Assembly: GCA_964242115.1 (NCBI GenBank)
Contig: CAXSZX010000001.1
Span: forward strand, 310,001 to 374,000
Length of the DNA stretch: 64,000 nt
Origin: BOG-908 sp964242115
Lineage (GTDB): Bacteria > Pseudomonadota > Alphaproteobacteria > Acetobacterales > Acetobacteraceae
Reading direction: 5' to 3'
This document shows positions 8,581 to 16,334 of this stretch, piece after piece. The notes beneath the pieces are model-generated. The model had not been told where the DNA came from. It did not search any database and saw only the letters and a program-made list of their open reading frames with translations. Position 1 is the first letter of the stretch. Every line of letters starts with the position of its first letter. A program made the translations under genes and the position numbers.

Positions 8581-8656
8581 GTCGTCTCAGCCGTCCGCGA
8601 CAGCCGCAACAAAAGCTTTTTGCTTCTTTTTCTCGAAAAAGAAGCGCTTGCTTGCC
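8530..8656. repeat. palindromic element R5, left arm decayed
   Basis: The right half is intact (CCGCGACAG core, AAAAGCTTTTTGCTTCTTTT and CTCGAAAAAGAAGC hairpin); the left half is only recognisable as GAGCAAAAC. It lies between the M28 peptidase stop and mazE and overlaps the mazE N-terminus. Confidence 0.75.
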
Positions 8657-8661
8657 TCTCC

Positions 8662-10914
8662 CTACGACCGCTTCCCCTCCAAAACCTCGCGAGCCGCATC
8701 CAACCTGTCGCTATACGCATCCAGCGCCGCCGCTGTCGCATGCGCGTATTTGTCCGCATCCGCCCAGCGGCGTTCCTCGACCGCCTCGCGCACCGCCGGC
8801 AGCGTTTTCGCCGCGTAGCCGGTGAACCGGCCCGGCGCGAAGATCAGGTTCTTGTACCAAGGCCGCCCCGGCAAGCCGGCATCCGGCGCCAGTGTCTGGT
8901 CGATCGTCAGCATCACCTCCTGCAGCTTCGCCAGGCGGTCCGGCGGCAGGCCGGCGCCGTCGTGGGCCAGCGCCGCGTCGTAGGCGTGTGCGCTCTGCTT
9001 CAGCCTGGTCACCGCGTTGTCCAGCGCTGCGAACTCCACCGCCGGCACCGGGCCCAGCGCCTCGGGCGGCGCGTTGGAGCGTGTCGGGTCCGCGGCCAGC
9101 GCGTAGTCGTGCTCGCGCAGCAGCGCGGCCTGCGTCTCGGAGGTCTGCCGTGCGGTCTCGAGCTGCTTCTTCAGGTCCGCCAGGTAGCCGGCAACCGCGT
9201 CGGCGAAGTCGCCGGCGCGCTGCTGCGGCAGGGTGGCGTCGGCCATGCGCAGCACCGCGCGGCCGACAGTCTTGGCCAGCAACGCGTCGTAGACGAAGCC
9301 GGGGTCGACGAAACGGCTGTGGTGCTCCCAAGTGTCGTAGGCGGAGTGATACACCCCGCCGGCCTCGCCCTCGCCGCCGTAGCCCAGGTTCAGCGCCGGC
9401 AGGCCGAGGTGCTGCAGGAAACTGGAGAAGTCCGACCCCGACCCGAGGGCTGCCACCGCGATGTCGTGGCCGGGGTCGGCCAGCTCGCGGGCGTCGGCCA
9501 GCTCGCGCGGTGTCGCACCCGGCTCGGTGGCCGCCACGCGGACGGCGGCGCGCAGGCGATGGGCCACCGAGACGTGGGTCTCCGGGTCGGTGACGTCGGA
9601 GGCCAACTGGCTGACGAAGTGCCGGAAATCCGGGCTGCCGCCGGCGTCGAGCAGGCCGCGGGCGTTCTCGTCGGAGTTGATGTAGAGGACGGCGTGTTTC
9701 TTCAGATCGTCGGCATGGGTTTCCGCCCACTCGGTCGAGCCGATCAGGCCCGGCTCCTCGGCGTCCCAGCTTGCGTAGATGATGGTGCGCTTCGGCTTGT
9801 AGCCGGCGTGGACCAGACGGCCGATCGCCTGCGCCTCGGCCAGCAGGGCGGACTGGCCGCTGAGCGGGTCGCTGGCGCCGAACACCCAGCCGTCGTGGTG
9901 GTTACCGCGCACCACCCACTGGCCCGGCAGCTCGGCGCCGCGCATGGTGGCGATCACGTCGTAGATCGTCTTCTGGCTCCAGTCGGACTTCACCGCCAGG
10001 TGCACAGGCGCCGGGCCGGGGCCCACGCGGTAGGTGATCGGCAGGCTGCCGCGCCATTCCGCCGGCACCGGCTGGCCGCCCATCGTGGCCAGCAGGTGGA
10101 TGGCGTCGGCGTAGGAGATGGGCAGCGCCGGAATCTTAAGGATCACCGGCGCGTCGGCGCGATCTATCCGGTGGGCGTCGACGGTCGCACCCACGCCCGG
10201 GGTGAGCGGGTCGCCGGGGTAGAGCGGCATGTCGGCCACCGAGCCGCGCTGGATGCCCTGAGGCGGGCGCGCCGGGCCGTTCGGGTAGGTGCGGTCCACG
10301 CTGTAGCCGTCCTGCGCCGGGTCGGAGTAGATGATGCAGCCGACCGCGCCGTGATCCTGCGCCAGCTTGGGCTTCAGGCCGCGCCAGCCGTGGCCGTAGC
10401 GGGTGATGACGATCTTGCCGCGCACGTCCACGCCCAAGCGCTCGAGCTGCTTGTAGTCGTCCTGCATGCCGAAGTTGACGTAGACGAGCGGGGCGGTGAC
10501 GTCGCCGTCGCCCTGGTAGGCAAGATAGGCGGGCAGCGCGTCCTGCGTGCGGGCGGAGGTGGCATCGCCGGGCACGGCGCGTTCCTGCAGAGTGGCGCGG
10601 AACGGGGCGGGCGAGCTGGTCTCCAGCACCTCGGAGACCGGGGTGGGGTAGAGCACCTGGAAGGTCTCGATGTGCGCGTCCCAGCCCCATTGCTGGAACA
10701 AATGCAGCTCGAACTCGGCGTTCGCCTTGTCGTGGGCGGAGCCCACCTGGTTCGGCTCGCTGGCCATCTGCTTCAGCCAGCCGCCGATCTCAGCGGGGTT
10801 GATCTCCGCGTCGAAGCGCTGCTCCAGGGTGGCCTGGTCGGCCTGCGGCTGGGCGTGCAACAGCGCCGGGGCGGCGAGGGCGACGGTGGCGAGGAGGGCG
10901 GTTCTGCAGCGCAT
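8662..10914 (-). CDS. M28 family zinc peptidase, glutamate carboxypeptidase II-like
   Basis: A 750-residue secreted exopeptidase. Residues 1-21 are a signal peptide ending ALLHA. A PA-domain insert (about 120-290) is followed by the M28 catalytic domain: GNHHDGWVFGASDPLSG supplies the first zinc His and the bridging Asp, SWDAEEPGLIGSTEW the catalytic Glu and zinc Glu, YINSDEN an Asp ligand, and YHSAYDT the last His. The C-terminal about 140 residues form a transferrin-receptor-like dimerisation helix bundle. Such enzymes release C-terminal amino acids from small peptides in the periplasm. No operon partner; a tRNA gene follows upstream. Confidence 0.93.
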   Translation of the reverse strand: MRCRTALLATVALAAPALLHAQPQADQATLEQRFDAEINPAEIGGWLKQMASEPNQVGSAHDKANAEFELHLFQQWGWDAHIETFQVLYPTPVSEVLETSSPAPFRATLQERAVPGDATSARTQDALPAYLAYQGDGDVTAPLVYVNFGMQDDYKQLERLGVDVRGKIVITRYGHGWRGLKPKLAQDHGAVGCIIYSDPAQDGYSVDRTYPNGPARPPQGIQRGSVADMPLYPGDPLTPGVGATVDAHRIDRADAPVILKIPALPISYADAIHLLATMGGQPVPAEWRGSLPITYRVGPGPAPVHLAVKSDWSQKTIYDVIATMRGAELPGQWVVRGNHHDGWVFGASDPLSGQSALLAEAQAIGRLVHAGYKPKRTIIYASWDAEEPGLIGSTEWAETHADDLKKHAVLYINSDENARGLLDAGGSPDFRHFVSQLASDVTDPETHVSVAHRLRAAVRVAATEPGATPRELADARELADPGHDIAVAALGSGSDFSSFLQHLGLPALNLGYGGEGEAGGVYHSAYDTWEHHSRFVDPGFVYDALLAKTVGRAVLRMADATLPQQRAGDFADAVAGYLADLKKQLETARQTSETQAALLREHDYALAADPTRSNAPPEALGPVPAVEFAALDNAVTRLKQSAHAYDAALAHDGAGLPPDRLAKLQEVMLTIDQTLAPDAGLPGRPWYKNLIFAPGRFTGYAAKTLPAVREAVEERRWADADKYAHATAAALDAYSDRLDAAREVLEGKRS

Positions 10915-11035
10915 GCGGCGAGGCTCCGGGGTGGCTGGGCGGGAGCCAAGCAGGATTGCGCAGGGCGCGCTACCCCGTTTGGACTTGGTTGACTTGCATG
11001 GGCGGGCGGGGATAACAGGCGCCGCTCTGGCGGAT

Positions 11036-11110
11036 GGCGACGTAGCTCAGCGGTAGAGCAGGGGAATCATAATCCCTTGGTCGGGTGTTCAAGTCACCCC
11101 GTCGCTACCA
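11036..11110 (+). tRNA. tRNA-Met (CAT), elongator type
   Basis: The acceptor stem GGCGACG pairs with CGTCGCT and an encoded CCA follows. D-arm AGCTCAGCGGTAGAGC, anticodon stem-loop GGGGA-ATCATAA-TCCCT with anticodon CAT, and T-arm with GTTCAAGTC are all in register. The AATCATAATCC anticodon arm is that of alphaproteobacterial elongator tRNA-Met rather than initiator or Ile2, but the latter cannot be fully excluded from sequence alone. Confidence 0.92.
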
Positions 11111-11951
11111 TCCCAAGCTTCGGGATAGTGTCCATCCTAGCGTGTCTCTCTGGCGCATCAGCGTGTCCAACCGTGTAACTGAAGGCAGTCGGCAATCACG
11201 ATGGCTTGCGACTGGCCAAGGCTTGTTGGTGCGACAGGCTCGCGACCTTCGTGACCGTCGCAAGCGAGACCTACTGGAGCTAAGTACAACAGGCGTCGGG
11301 TTTACGAGGGGCAATCTGAATGTAGCCTCCCCCGACTATGCTTCGGGCATGCCGGGATACTTGGGGGTAAGCACCGGAGGAGATGGTGCTGGTAGTGGAA
11401 CGCTCGGCATCTCGCGAAAGCTAATCGGCTTGGGGTCGGCCGGCGCACGCACGTCGCGGAAGCATGCCGCGACCAACCCTGCGCTGGGAATGGCCAGCAT
11501 CGAATTGATCCCTGACAGCCGGGTAGGCTGAGGCGCGGCTCTAGCCAAGTGAAGGTCGCGCACGGCGGATCAGCAAAAGCCTGCACGTAGATGGCACCGC
11601 ACGGCGTCGGTTCTCCTCCTAAAATCCGGCTTTGAAGTCAGACCACCTGTCGGCAACCAACGTCGTGAGCTGCTGACGCATGACTGGCATGGCTCACGAC
11701 TGATCGAGGCGCCTGGCCGCCAGCAGTGCCCATGTTGAAAACGATACCGGACTGATTTGAAGCTGTGAGATGGTCAAGCGGCCTCGTGGCCAGGGTAGCT
11801 CTTTGCGCTCTCCTACAGCCCTGAAACCTGCTCCCTGGGCCAAGCGCCGCCTCGGAGTTTCAAGCTCGTTTCATTTCTTGATTGTGAAACCACGATTTGA
11901 TATGGATATCGAAACGGTCCGCCTGAGCGCGGATGCACCAAGGGGCTGACG
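11111..11951. other. gene-poor stretch after tRNA-Met
   Basis: About 840 bp with no reading frame I can support; short frames on both strands have no recognisable domain. It directly follows the 3' end of a tRNA gene, a common integration target, but I find no integrase and no second copy of the tRNA 3' end. Confidence 0.5.
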
Positions 11952-12695
11952 ATGCGGTATGTGCTACTAGCGGCTGTGATCGTGCTCGGGGGTGTCAGCC
12001 AAGCACGCGCCAACCTCGTCACCAACGGTGATTTCGAGACGACAACGCCCTTGCTTGCCAACACGAGCACCGAGGGCCAGGTCGGATACAACATCAGCGC
12101 CACCGGCTGGACAATTTCGGGTGGATACACGTTCTTGTTCAACGCCGGAACGGCGGACACGACCGGAGCAACCGGCCAGTCTGGCAACCTCCAGCTGTGG
12201 GGGCCTGGCAACGGATCAGCAAACGGCCTGCCGGCGGCCAGCCCCACGGGCGGCAACTACCTGGCCCTTGATGGTGCGTACCAGCAGGCGCCGATCCAAC
12301 AGACAATCAACAACCTTATCGTCGGCGACCACTACTCGGTGTCGTTCTATTGGGCCGGCGCCCAACAATACAATTACAGTGGCGCCACCACCGAGCAGTT
12401 TGACGTCTCACTCGGAAGTCAGATGCAAGCGACCAATATCGTATCCGACGTGAGCCATGGTTTCACCGGCTGGGCGCGGACGACCTTCAATTATACCGCT
12501 ACTTCCACCAGCGAGGTTCTATCGTTCCTCGCACAAGGAACGCCTGGCGGCGAGCCGCCTTTCTCAGTGCTGGACGGCGTTGATGTCGAACACAATGTGC
12601 CCGAACCCACGTCCCTGGGGCTTCTCGCCGGTAGCCTATGCGTTGCTGCCTGCCTGATCGGAACGCGTGCGCGTCGTCGGGCACTCGCCTGCTGA
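11952..12695 (+). CDS. secreted PEP-CTERM sorting-domain protein
   Basis: A 247-residue exported protein. Residues 1-20 form a signal peptide ending QARA. The mature part starts NLVTNGDFET and has a carbohydrate-binding-like beta-rich composition (many G, T, S, Y, Q). The C-terminus is a textbook PEP-CTERM: VPEPTSLGLLAGSLCVAACL followed by a basic RARRR tail, which an exosortase would process. No exosortase or EPS gene lies within the window. Codon use is less GC-skewed than the neighbours, which hints at a different origin. Binding target is unknown. Confidence 0.85.
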   Translation: MRYVLLAAVIVLGGVSQARANLVTNGDFETTTPLLANTSTEGQVGYNISATGWTISGGYTFLFNAGTADTTGATGQSGNLQLWGPGNGSANGLPAASPTGGNYLALDGAYQQAPIQQTINNLIVGDHYSVSFYWAGAQQYNYSGATTEQFDVSLGSQMQATNIVSDVSHGFTGWARTTFNYTATSTSEVLSFLAQGTPGGEPPFSVLDGVDVEHNVPEPTSLGLLAGSLCVAACLIGTRARRRALAC

Positions 12696-13296
12696 CAACG
12701 CGCAGGCTCAACAGAGAAAGACGGCGCACGCTGCGTAAGACGTCTCGATCGTGCGAACTGACCACCGACGCCATCCAGCGCCCCTGCACCATCCCTGCCC
12801 GAAGATCTCCGGGCAGCGGAAGCTCGCCTCCATCACCTGGGGCCACACCTGCGCAAATCCTGGCGGACGTTCCCCAACGGGCGGGGAAGCCCGAGAGCCC
12901 ACCTTCTTCAACCGAGGGCTGAAGCCCATCCATGTCAAAGCAGGCGATGCCAGGCCGCACGAGAAGAAGATAGGGTGAGCACGCAGAGCCGGTTCACAGT
13001 GGCCGGTTCCGGCAGGCACGCATTACGGCAGGTTTTCGCGTCTTCTCCCCAAAGCGCGTCCAGTCGTTGCCGGATACTCTCAATCCAGATGGTCGTCGGC
13101 ATTCAAGACGGCCGGTTCCCAGCAGGAGAGCGCGGCGCAACTTGCAGCCTGCGCGCTTCAGCTAGCCGGATGAACTTGCGACAAGGCTGTGGCTTAGTGG
13201 AGAGCCCGCCCTCATCGGAATTTCGGGAGAAGCGTCATACTTGATCTGGGTATTCAAATTACCCTGGTGCTCCCGTCGGCTCCTCGACTGTTCGCG
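12696..13296. other. gene-poor stretch
   Basis: About 600 bp without a supportable gene. Small frames exist on both strands, including one from a GTG at 12975, but none has a domain, a convincing ribosome-binding site or gene-like composition. Confidence 0.45.
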
Positions 13297-13420
13297 AGCA
13301 AGGCAAGCAGTTCTTTTTTGAAAAAAAGAACCAAAAAACTTTTGTTCCTTGGTGCACGCGTTGCGAGAGCCTCCGCGACAGCAGGACCAAAAGTTTTTTA
13401 ATGCTTTTGCCTTGCTCGCC
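13297..13420. repeat. palindromic intergenic element R6, right arm decayed
   Basis: Left arm AGTTCTTTTTTGAAAAAAAG with AACC is intact and the core CCGCGACAG is present, but the right arm stops as AAAAGTTTTTTAATGC and has lost its hairpin. Confidence 0.85.
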
Positions 13421-13522
13421 CAGAACTGAGGAATCGAAACTCGGGCGCGATGGCATTATGTGACCCCCGCCGACCTAGACCGATCAGGCAGTCAAAGCCC
13501 TGCCCAACCAAGGACGCCTACC

Positions 13523-13996
13523 ATGAAGACACTCGCCGCCGGACTGCTTCTCGCCTGCCTGGCCGTCCACCCGCAGCAGGCCGCAGCCACCACCGGCCTG
13601 GTGGTGCAGGGCGACAACGCCGGGTTCAAATACAGCCCGGCGCCCGCCTCCCTGCCCAAGGGCACGCAAATCAGCAACCTGCTCGGCGACCCGTCTCAGC
13701 CCGGGCCGTTCGTGCTGCGGCTGATCTTCCCGCCGCACACCGATATCAAGCCGCACACTCACTCCAAGCCGGAAACCGTCACAATCCTGTCCGGATCGAT
13801 CTACCACGAGCACGGCGCCAAGCTGGTCCGCGCGAGCGGCACGGAACTGACCGCGGGCGGCTTCGTCTACCTGCCGGAGGGGATGCCCCACTCCCTCTGG
13901 ACCACGGACCAGCAGGCGGTGATTCAGGTTTCCGGCACCGGCCCGTTCGGCCTGCAATACGTGAACCCGGCCGACGACCCGAGCCGCGCGAAGTAG
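13523..13996 (+). CDS. exported small cupin-domain protein
   Basis: A 157-residue protein beginning with a clear signal peptide (MKTLAAGLLLACLAVHPQQA). The rest is a single-domain cupin: PPHTDIKPHTHSKPETVTIL gives the first metal-binding His cluster with the Glu, and GGFVYLPEGMPHSLWT the second motif His. Metal binding is therefore likely; substrate unknown. The ATG at 13523 is preferred over an upstream in-frame start because it begins the signal peptide and has AGGA about 9 bp upstream. It stands alone. Confidence 0.85.
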   Translation: MKTLAAGLLLACLAVHPQQAAATTGLVVQGDNAGFKYSPAPASLPKGTQISNLLGDPSQPGPFVLRLIFPPHTDIKPHTHSKPETVTILSGSIYHEHGAKLVRASGTELTAGGFVYLPEGMPHSLWTTDQQAVIQVSGTGPFGLQYVNPADDPSRAK

Positions 13997-14156
13997 CGCC
14001 CACCACGTTCATTCTGTCCGCCGAGCCGCCTGGCCCGTGCAAACAACCTCGCTCAGCCCCACGTGTTTGCGCACAGAACGATGCAAGGCTTTACCCTGGC
14101 CTATCGACGTCGGCCAAACTTGCTTTCTGCCGGCCGCTTGGAAAAGTGACCGGCAG
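13997..14156. other. intergenic region after the cupin gene
   Basis: No gene seen; leads into element R7. Confidence 0.4.
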
Positions 14157-14290
14157 AAAGCAAGGCAGGCAGTTCTTTTTGAAGAAACAACCAAAAACCT
14201 ATGCTTTCTGGTATCCGTTGCAGAAAACCCCGCGACAGCAGGGATTAAAGTTTTTTGCTGCTTTTTTTCAAAAAAGCAGGCCTTGCTTTC
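14157..14290. repeat. palindromic intergenic element R7 (full copy)
   Basis: Left arm GTTCTTTTTGAAGAAACAAC is partly decayed; the core CCGCGACAG and right arm GCTGCTTTTTTTCAAAAAAG with CAGG are intact. The right stem uses CTGC/GCAG instead of GGTTC/GAACC, a paired change. Confidence 0.88.
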
Positions 14291-14338
14291 TTCCCACCCC
14301 AAACCCACCAGGCTTTCTTCCCACCCCAAACCCACCAG
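14285..14338. repeat. 27-bp perfect tandem duplication
   Basis: GCTTTCTTCCCACCCCAAAC followed by CCACCAG occurs twice head to tail (14285-14311 and 14312-14338). The first copy begins inside the outer edge of element R7. Confidence 0.9.
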
Positions 14339-14592
14339 CCTCCAGTAGGTAAGCGGCTCAAGCTGCTGATGGCGCAGGCGGCGGTGTTCCCGTCGCCCGT
14401 TCGATAGTCCGCGACCGCCCTCGATCAGCTGCGAGCATGCACAACGGGTGCATCCATTGCTGATCTGACACGATTGGCCTGACCGCCCTGACTTCTCCTG
14501 CGCGGGCCATTGCCCTGCGTGCAACAGCGCCAACCAGGCTAGGAACCCACCTTGCTTCTGTGCAAACGCGGTTTCCGCCCCAGGTCCCCAAC

Positions 14593-14658
14593 ATGTTCAG
14601 CGAGGTTGCCATGTACCACGAGGCTCGCGGCCAAGCCTACCTGCAGCCTCGCCGGTGA
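14593..14658 (+). CDS. possible 21-residue leader or precursor peptide before YcaO1
   Basis: ATG at 14593 opens a 21-codon frame (MFSEVAMYHEARGQAYLQPR plus R) whose TGA overlaps the GTG start of the YcaO gene (GTGA). The same coupling signature joins most genes of this block, which is why I list it. There is only a weak AGG upstream. It has no Cys, one Ser and no Thr, so it is a poor azoline substrate. It may be a coupling leader, or chance. Confidence 0.3.
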   Translation: MFSEVAMYHEARGQAYLQPRR

Positions 14659-16151
14659 ACACCGCGCTCGCTGGCGTCGCCCAGGCCTTCCGGGACAGCC
14701 TGCCCAGGGGCGCCGAGGTGATCGTCTCCCGCATCGACGCACTGGACCGGATCGGCGTCCCCGTCGTGCAAGCCGTGCTGCTCGGCCAGGACGGCCGCAC
14801 GCTGTCCGGCTACGGCTACGGCGTGACCGAGCTGGAGGCGCAGGTCGGCGCCCTTGGCGAGCTGTGCGAGGAAGCCCATGTGGGCGCCACCATCGCGGCT
14901 GGCCCGCACACCGTCGCCAGCTACGCAGCCCTGGTCGGCCGCCTGGGCGAGCGCGCGGTGCTGGACCCGCTGACGCTGTGCCTGCCCGCCGGGTCGCCCT
15001 ACACGCCCGACACGCCGCTCTCCTGGGTCAGCGGCCAGCGCTGGCCGGACGGCCAACCCGTGCTGGTGCCTGCAGAGTGGGTGGCGGCGCACCCCTATCA
15101 GCTGGCTGCGCCGGCGCGGCTGATCGTGCCCATCACCAACGGCCTGGGCGCCGGCTTCGACCTCCCACACGCTTTGGCGCACGCGCTGATGGAGCTGCTG
15201 CAACGCGACGGCAACAGCCTGACCTACCGCGCGCTCGACCAGGGCGTGGTGGTCGACCTGCCGCAAGGCGAGCTGGGCGACGTCGACGACCTGCTGGCAC
15301 GCCTGCACGCGCTCGGCATCCGCCCGGTCGTCAAGCTGGCGGACACCAGTTTCGGCCTGACCAACCTCTACGTCATGGGGGACGACGCCGGCCCCGCTGA
15401 CTTCACCCTGCAGCTCAGTGCGTGCGGCGAGGCGTCCCATCCGGACCGCGCCCGGGCCCTGCGCAAGGCGCTGCTGGAGTACATCGGCTCGCGCTCGCGC
15501 AAGGCGGCGACGCACGGCCCGGTGGAGACGGCACGGCGCGTCCTGCCGCCGGCCTACCTGGCCCGCCTGCTCGCCGCCGCCCCGGCCGCAGAAGAGCCGC
15601 GCGCGCTGCGGGCGATGACCGCGTGGCTGGGACTGGACGCGGCGGCGCTGCGCCAGCGCCTGGCCGGCCCGGTGCAACGCCGCACAAGCGGCATCGCGTT
15701 CGCTGACCTGCCTAACGCACCGGCCAACGACGTCGCCACCTCGTCCGCCCGGCTCGCCTTCCTGGCCGGCGAGCTGGCGGAAGCCGGGCTTGGCATCGTC
15801 TGGGTGGATTGCTCGCCGGCTGCCGGGCCGGTCCGGGTGGTGCGCGCCATCGTGCCCGGCCTGGAAAGCGAGACGATGAGTTACCACCGCCTCGGCCGGC
15901 GCGGCGTGGCCAGGCTGCGCGCGCGCCGCGACCCCCTGCTGCTGGACGCACCGCGTGACGGCGCTCTCCGCGTGCGGTTGCGCCCCGAGGACGAGGCGTC
16001 CTGCGGCGGGCCTGCCTGGTTCGACGCGGCGCTCGCGGCCAGGCTGACCGACCCGCTCTACCCGCTCTACCGTGAGTGCGGTCCATTCGCCGCACAGCGT
16101 GTGCTGGCCGGCAACAACCTTGCCCGCGCGGATGCGGAAGCTGCGTGCTAG
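14655..16151 (+). CDS. YcaO-like protein 1
   Basis: YcaO enzymes use ATP to activate a backbone amide and make azolines, thioamides or amidines. This 498-residue copy has the three conserved blocks with the acidic ATP/Mg ligands: GYGYGVTELEAQVGALGELC near residue 54, ALAHALMELLQRDGNSLTYR near 176, and RARALRKALLEYIGSRSRK near 268. A fourth block VPGLESETMSYHRLGRRG near 400 is shared word for word in part with YcaO2 downstream. No E1-like (ThiF) or TfuA partner lies nearby and the C-terminus lacks the PxPxP tail. The GTG start is in a GTGA overlap with a mini-ORF. First gene of the accessory block; the substrate is unknown. Confidence 0.85.
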   Translation: MNTALAGVAQAFRDSLPRGAEVIVSRIDALDRIGVPVVQAVLLGQDGRTLSGYGYGVTELEAQVGALGELCEEAHVGATIAAGPHTVASYAALVGRLGERAVLDPLTLCLPAGSPYTPDTPLSWVSGQRWPDGQPVLVPAEWVAAHPYQLAAPARLIVPITNGLGAGFDLPHALAHALMELLQRDGNSLTYRALDQGVVVDLPQGELGDVDDLLARLHALGIRPVVKLADTSFGLTNLYVMGDDAGPADFTLQLSACGEASHPDRARALRKALLEYIGSRSRKAATHGPVETARRVLPPAYLARLLAAAPAAEEPRALRAMTAWLGLDAAALRQRLAGPVQRRTSGIAFADLPNAPANDVATSSARLAFLAGELAEAGLGIVWVDCSPAAGPVRVVRAIVPGLESETMSYHRLGRRGVARLRARRDPLLLDAPRDGALRVRLRPEDEASCGGPAWFDAALAARLTDPLYPLYRECGPFAAQRVLAGNNLARADAEAAC

Positions 16152-16293
16152 GCAAGCAGTTCTTTTTTGAAAAGAACCAAAAAACTTTTGTCTCTCGTGG
16201 GTGTGCCGTGGTGAGACGTGTCGTTTCAGCCGTCCGCGACAGCGCTCGGAAAGGCTTTTTGCTTCTTTTCCCCGACAAAGAAGGTGCTTGCTT
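16151..16293. repeat. palindromic intergenic element R8
   Basis: Left arm AGTTCTTTTTTGAAAAGAAC, long core with GTCGTTTCAGCCGTCCGCGA plus CAGC, right arm GCTTCTTTTCCCCGACAAAG partly decayed. It separates YcaO1 from the OpgH-like gene. Confidence 0.85.
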
Positions 16294-16334
16294 CCGTCGT
16301 TCGCGCCGTACCGGCCCGAGAGTATCGTGCACAA

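Noticed and set aside
11085..11531. 148-codon frame after tRNA-Met
   Set aside because: Begins inside the tRNA and has no recognisable domain or ribosome-binding site.
11111..11951. Integrated element using tRNA-Met as attachment site
   Set aside because: No integrase and no repeated tRNA 3' end found downstream in the window.
12975..13244. 89-codon frame from GTG
   Set aside because: No family resemblance, no start signal and non-coding-like composition.
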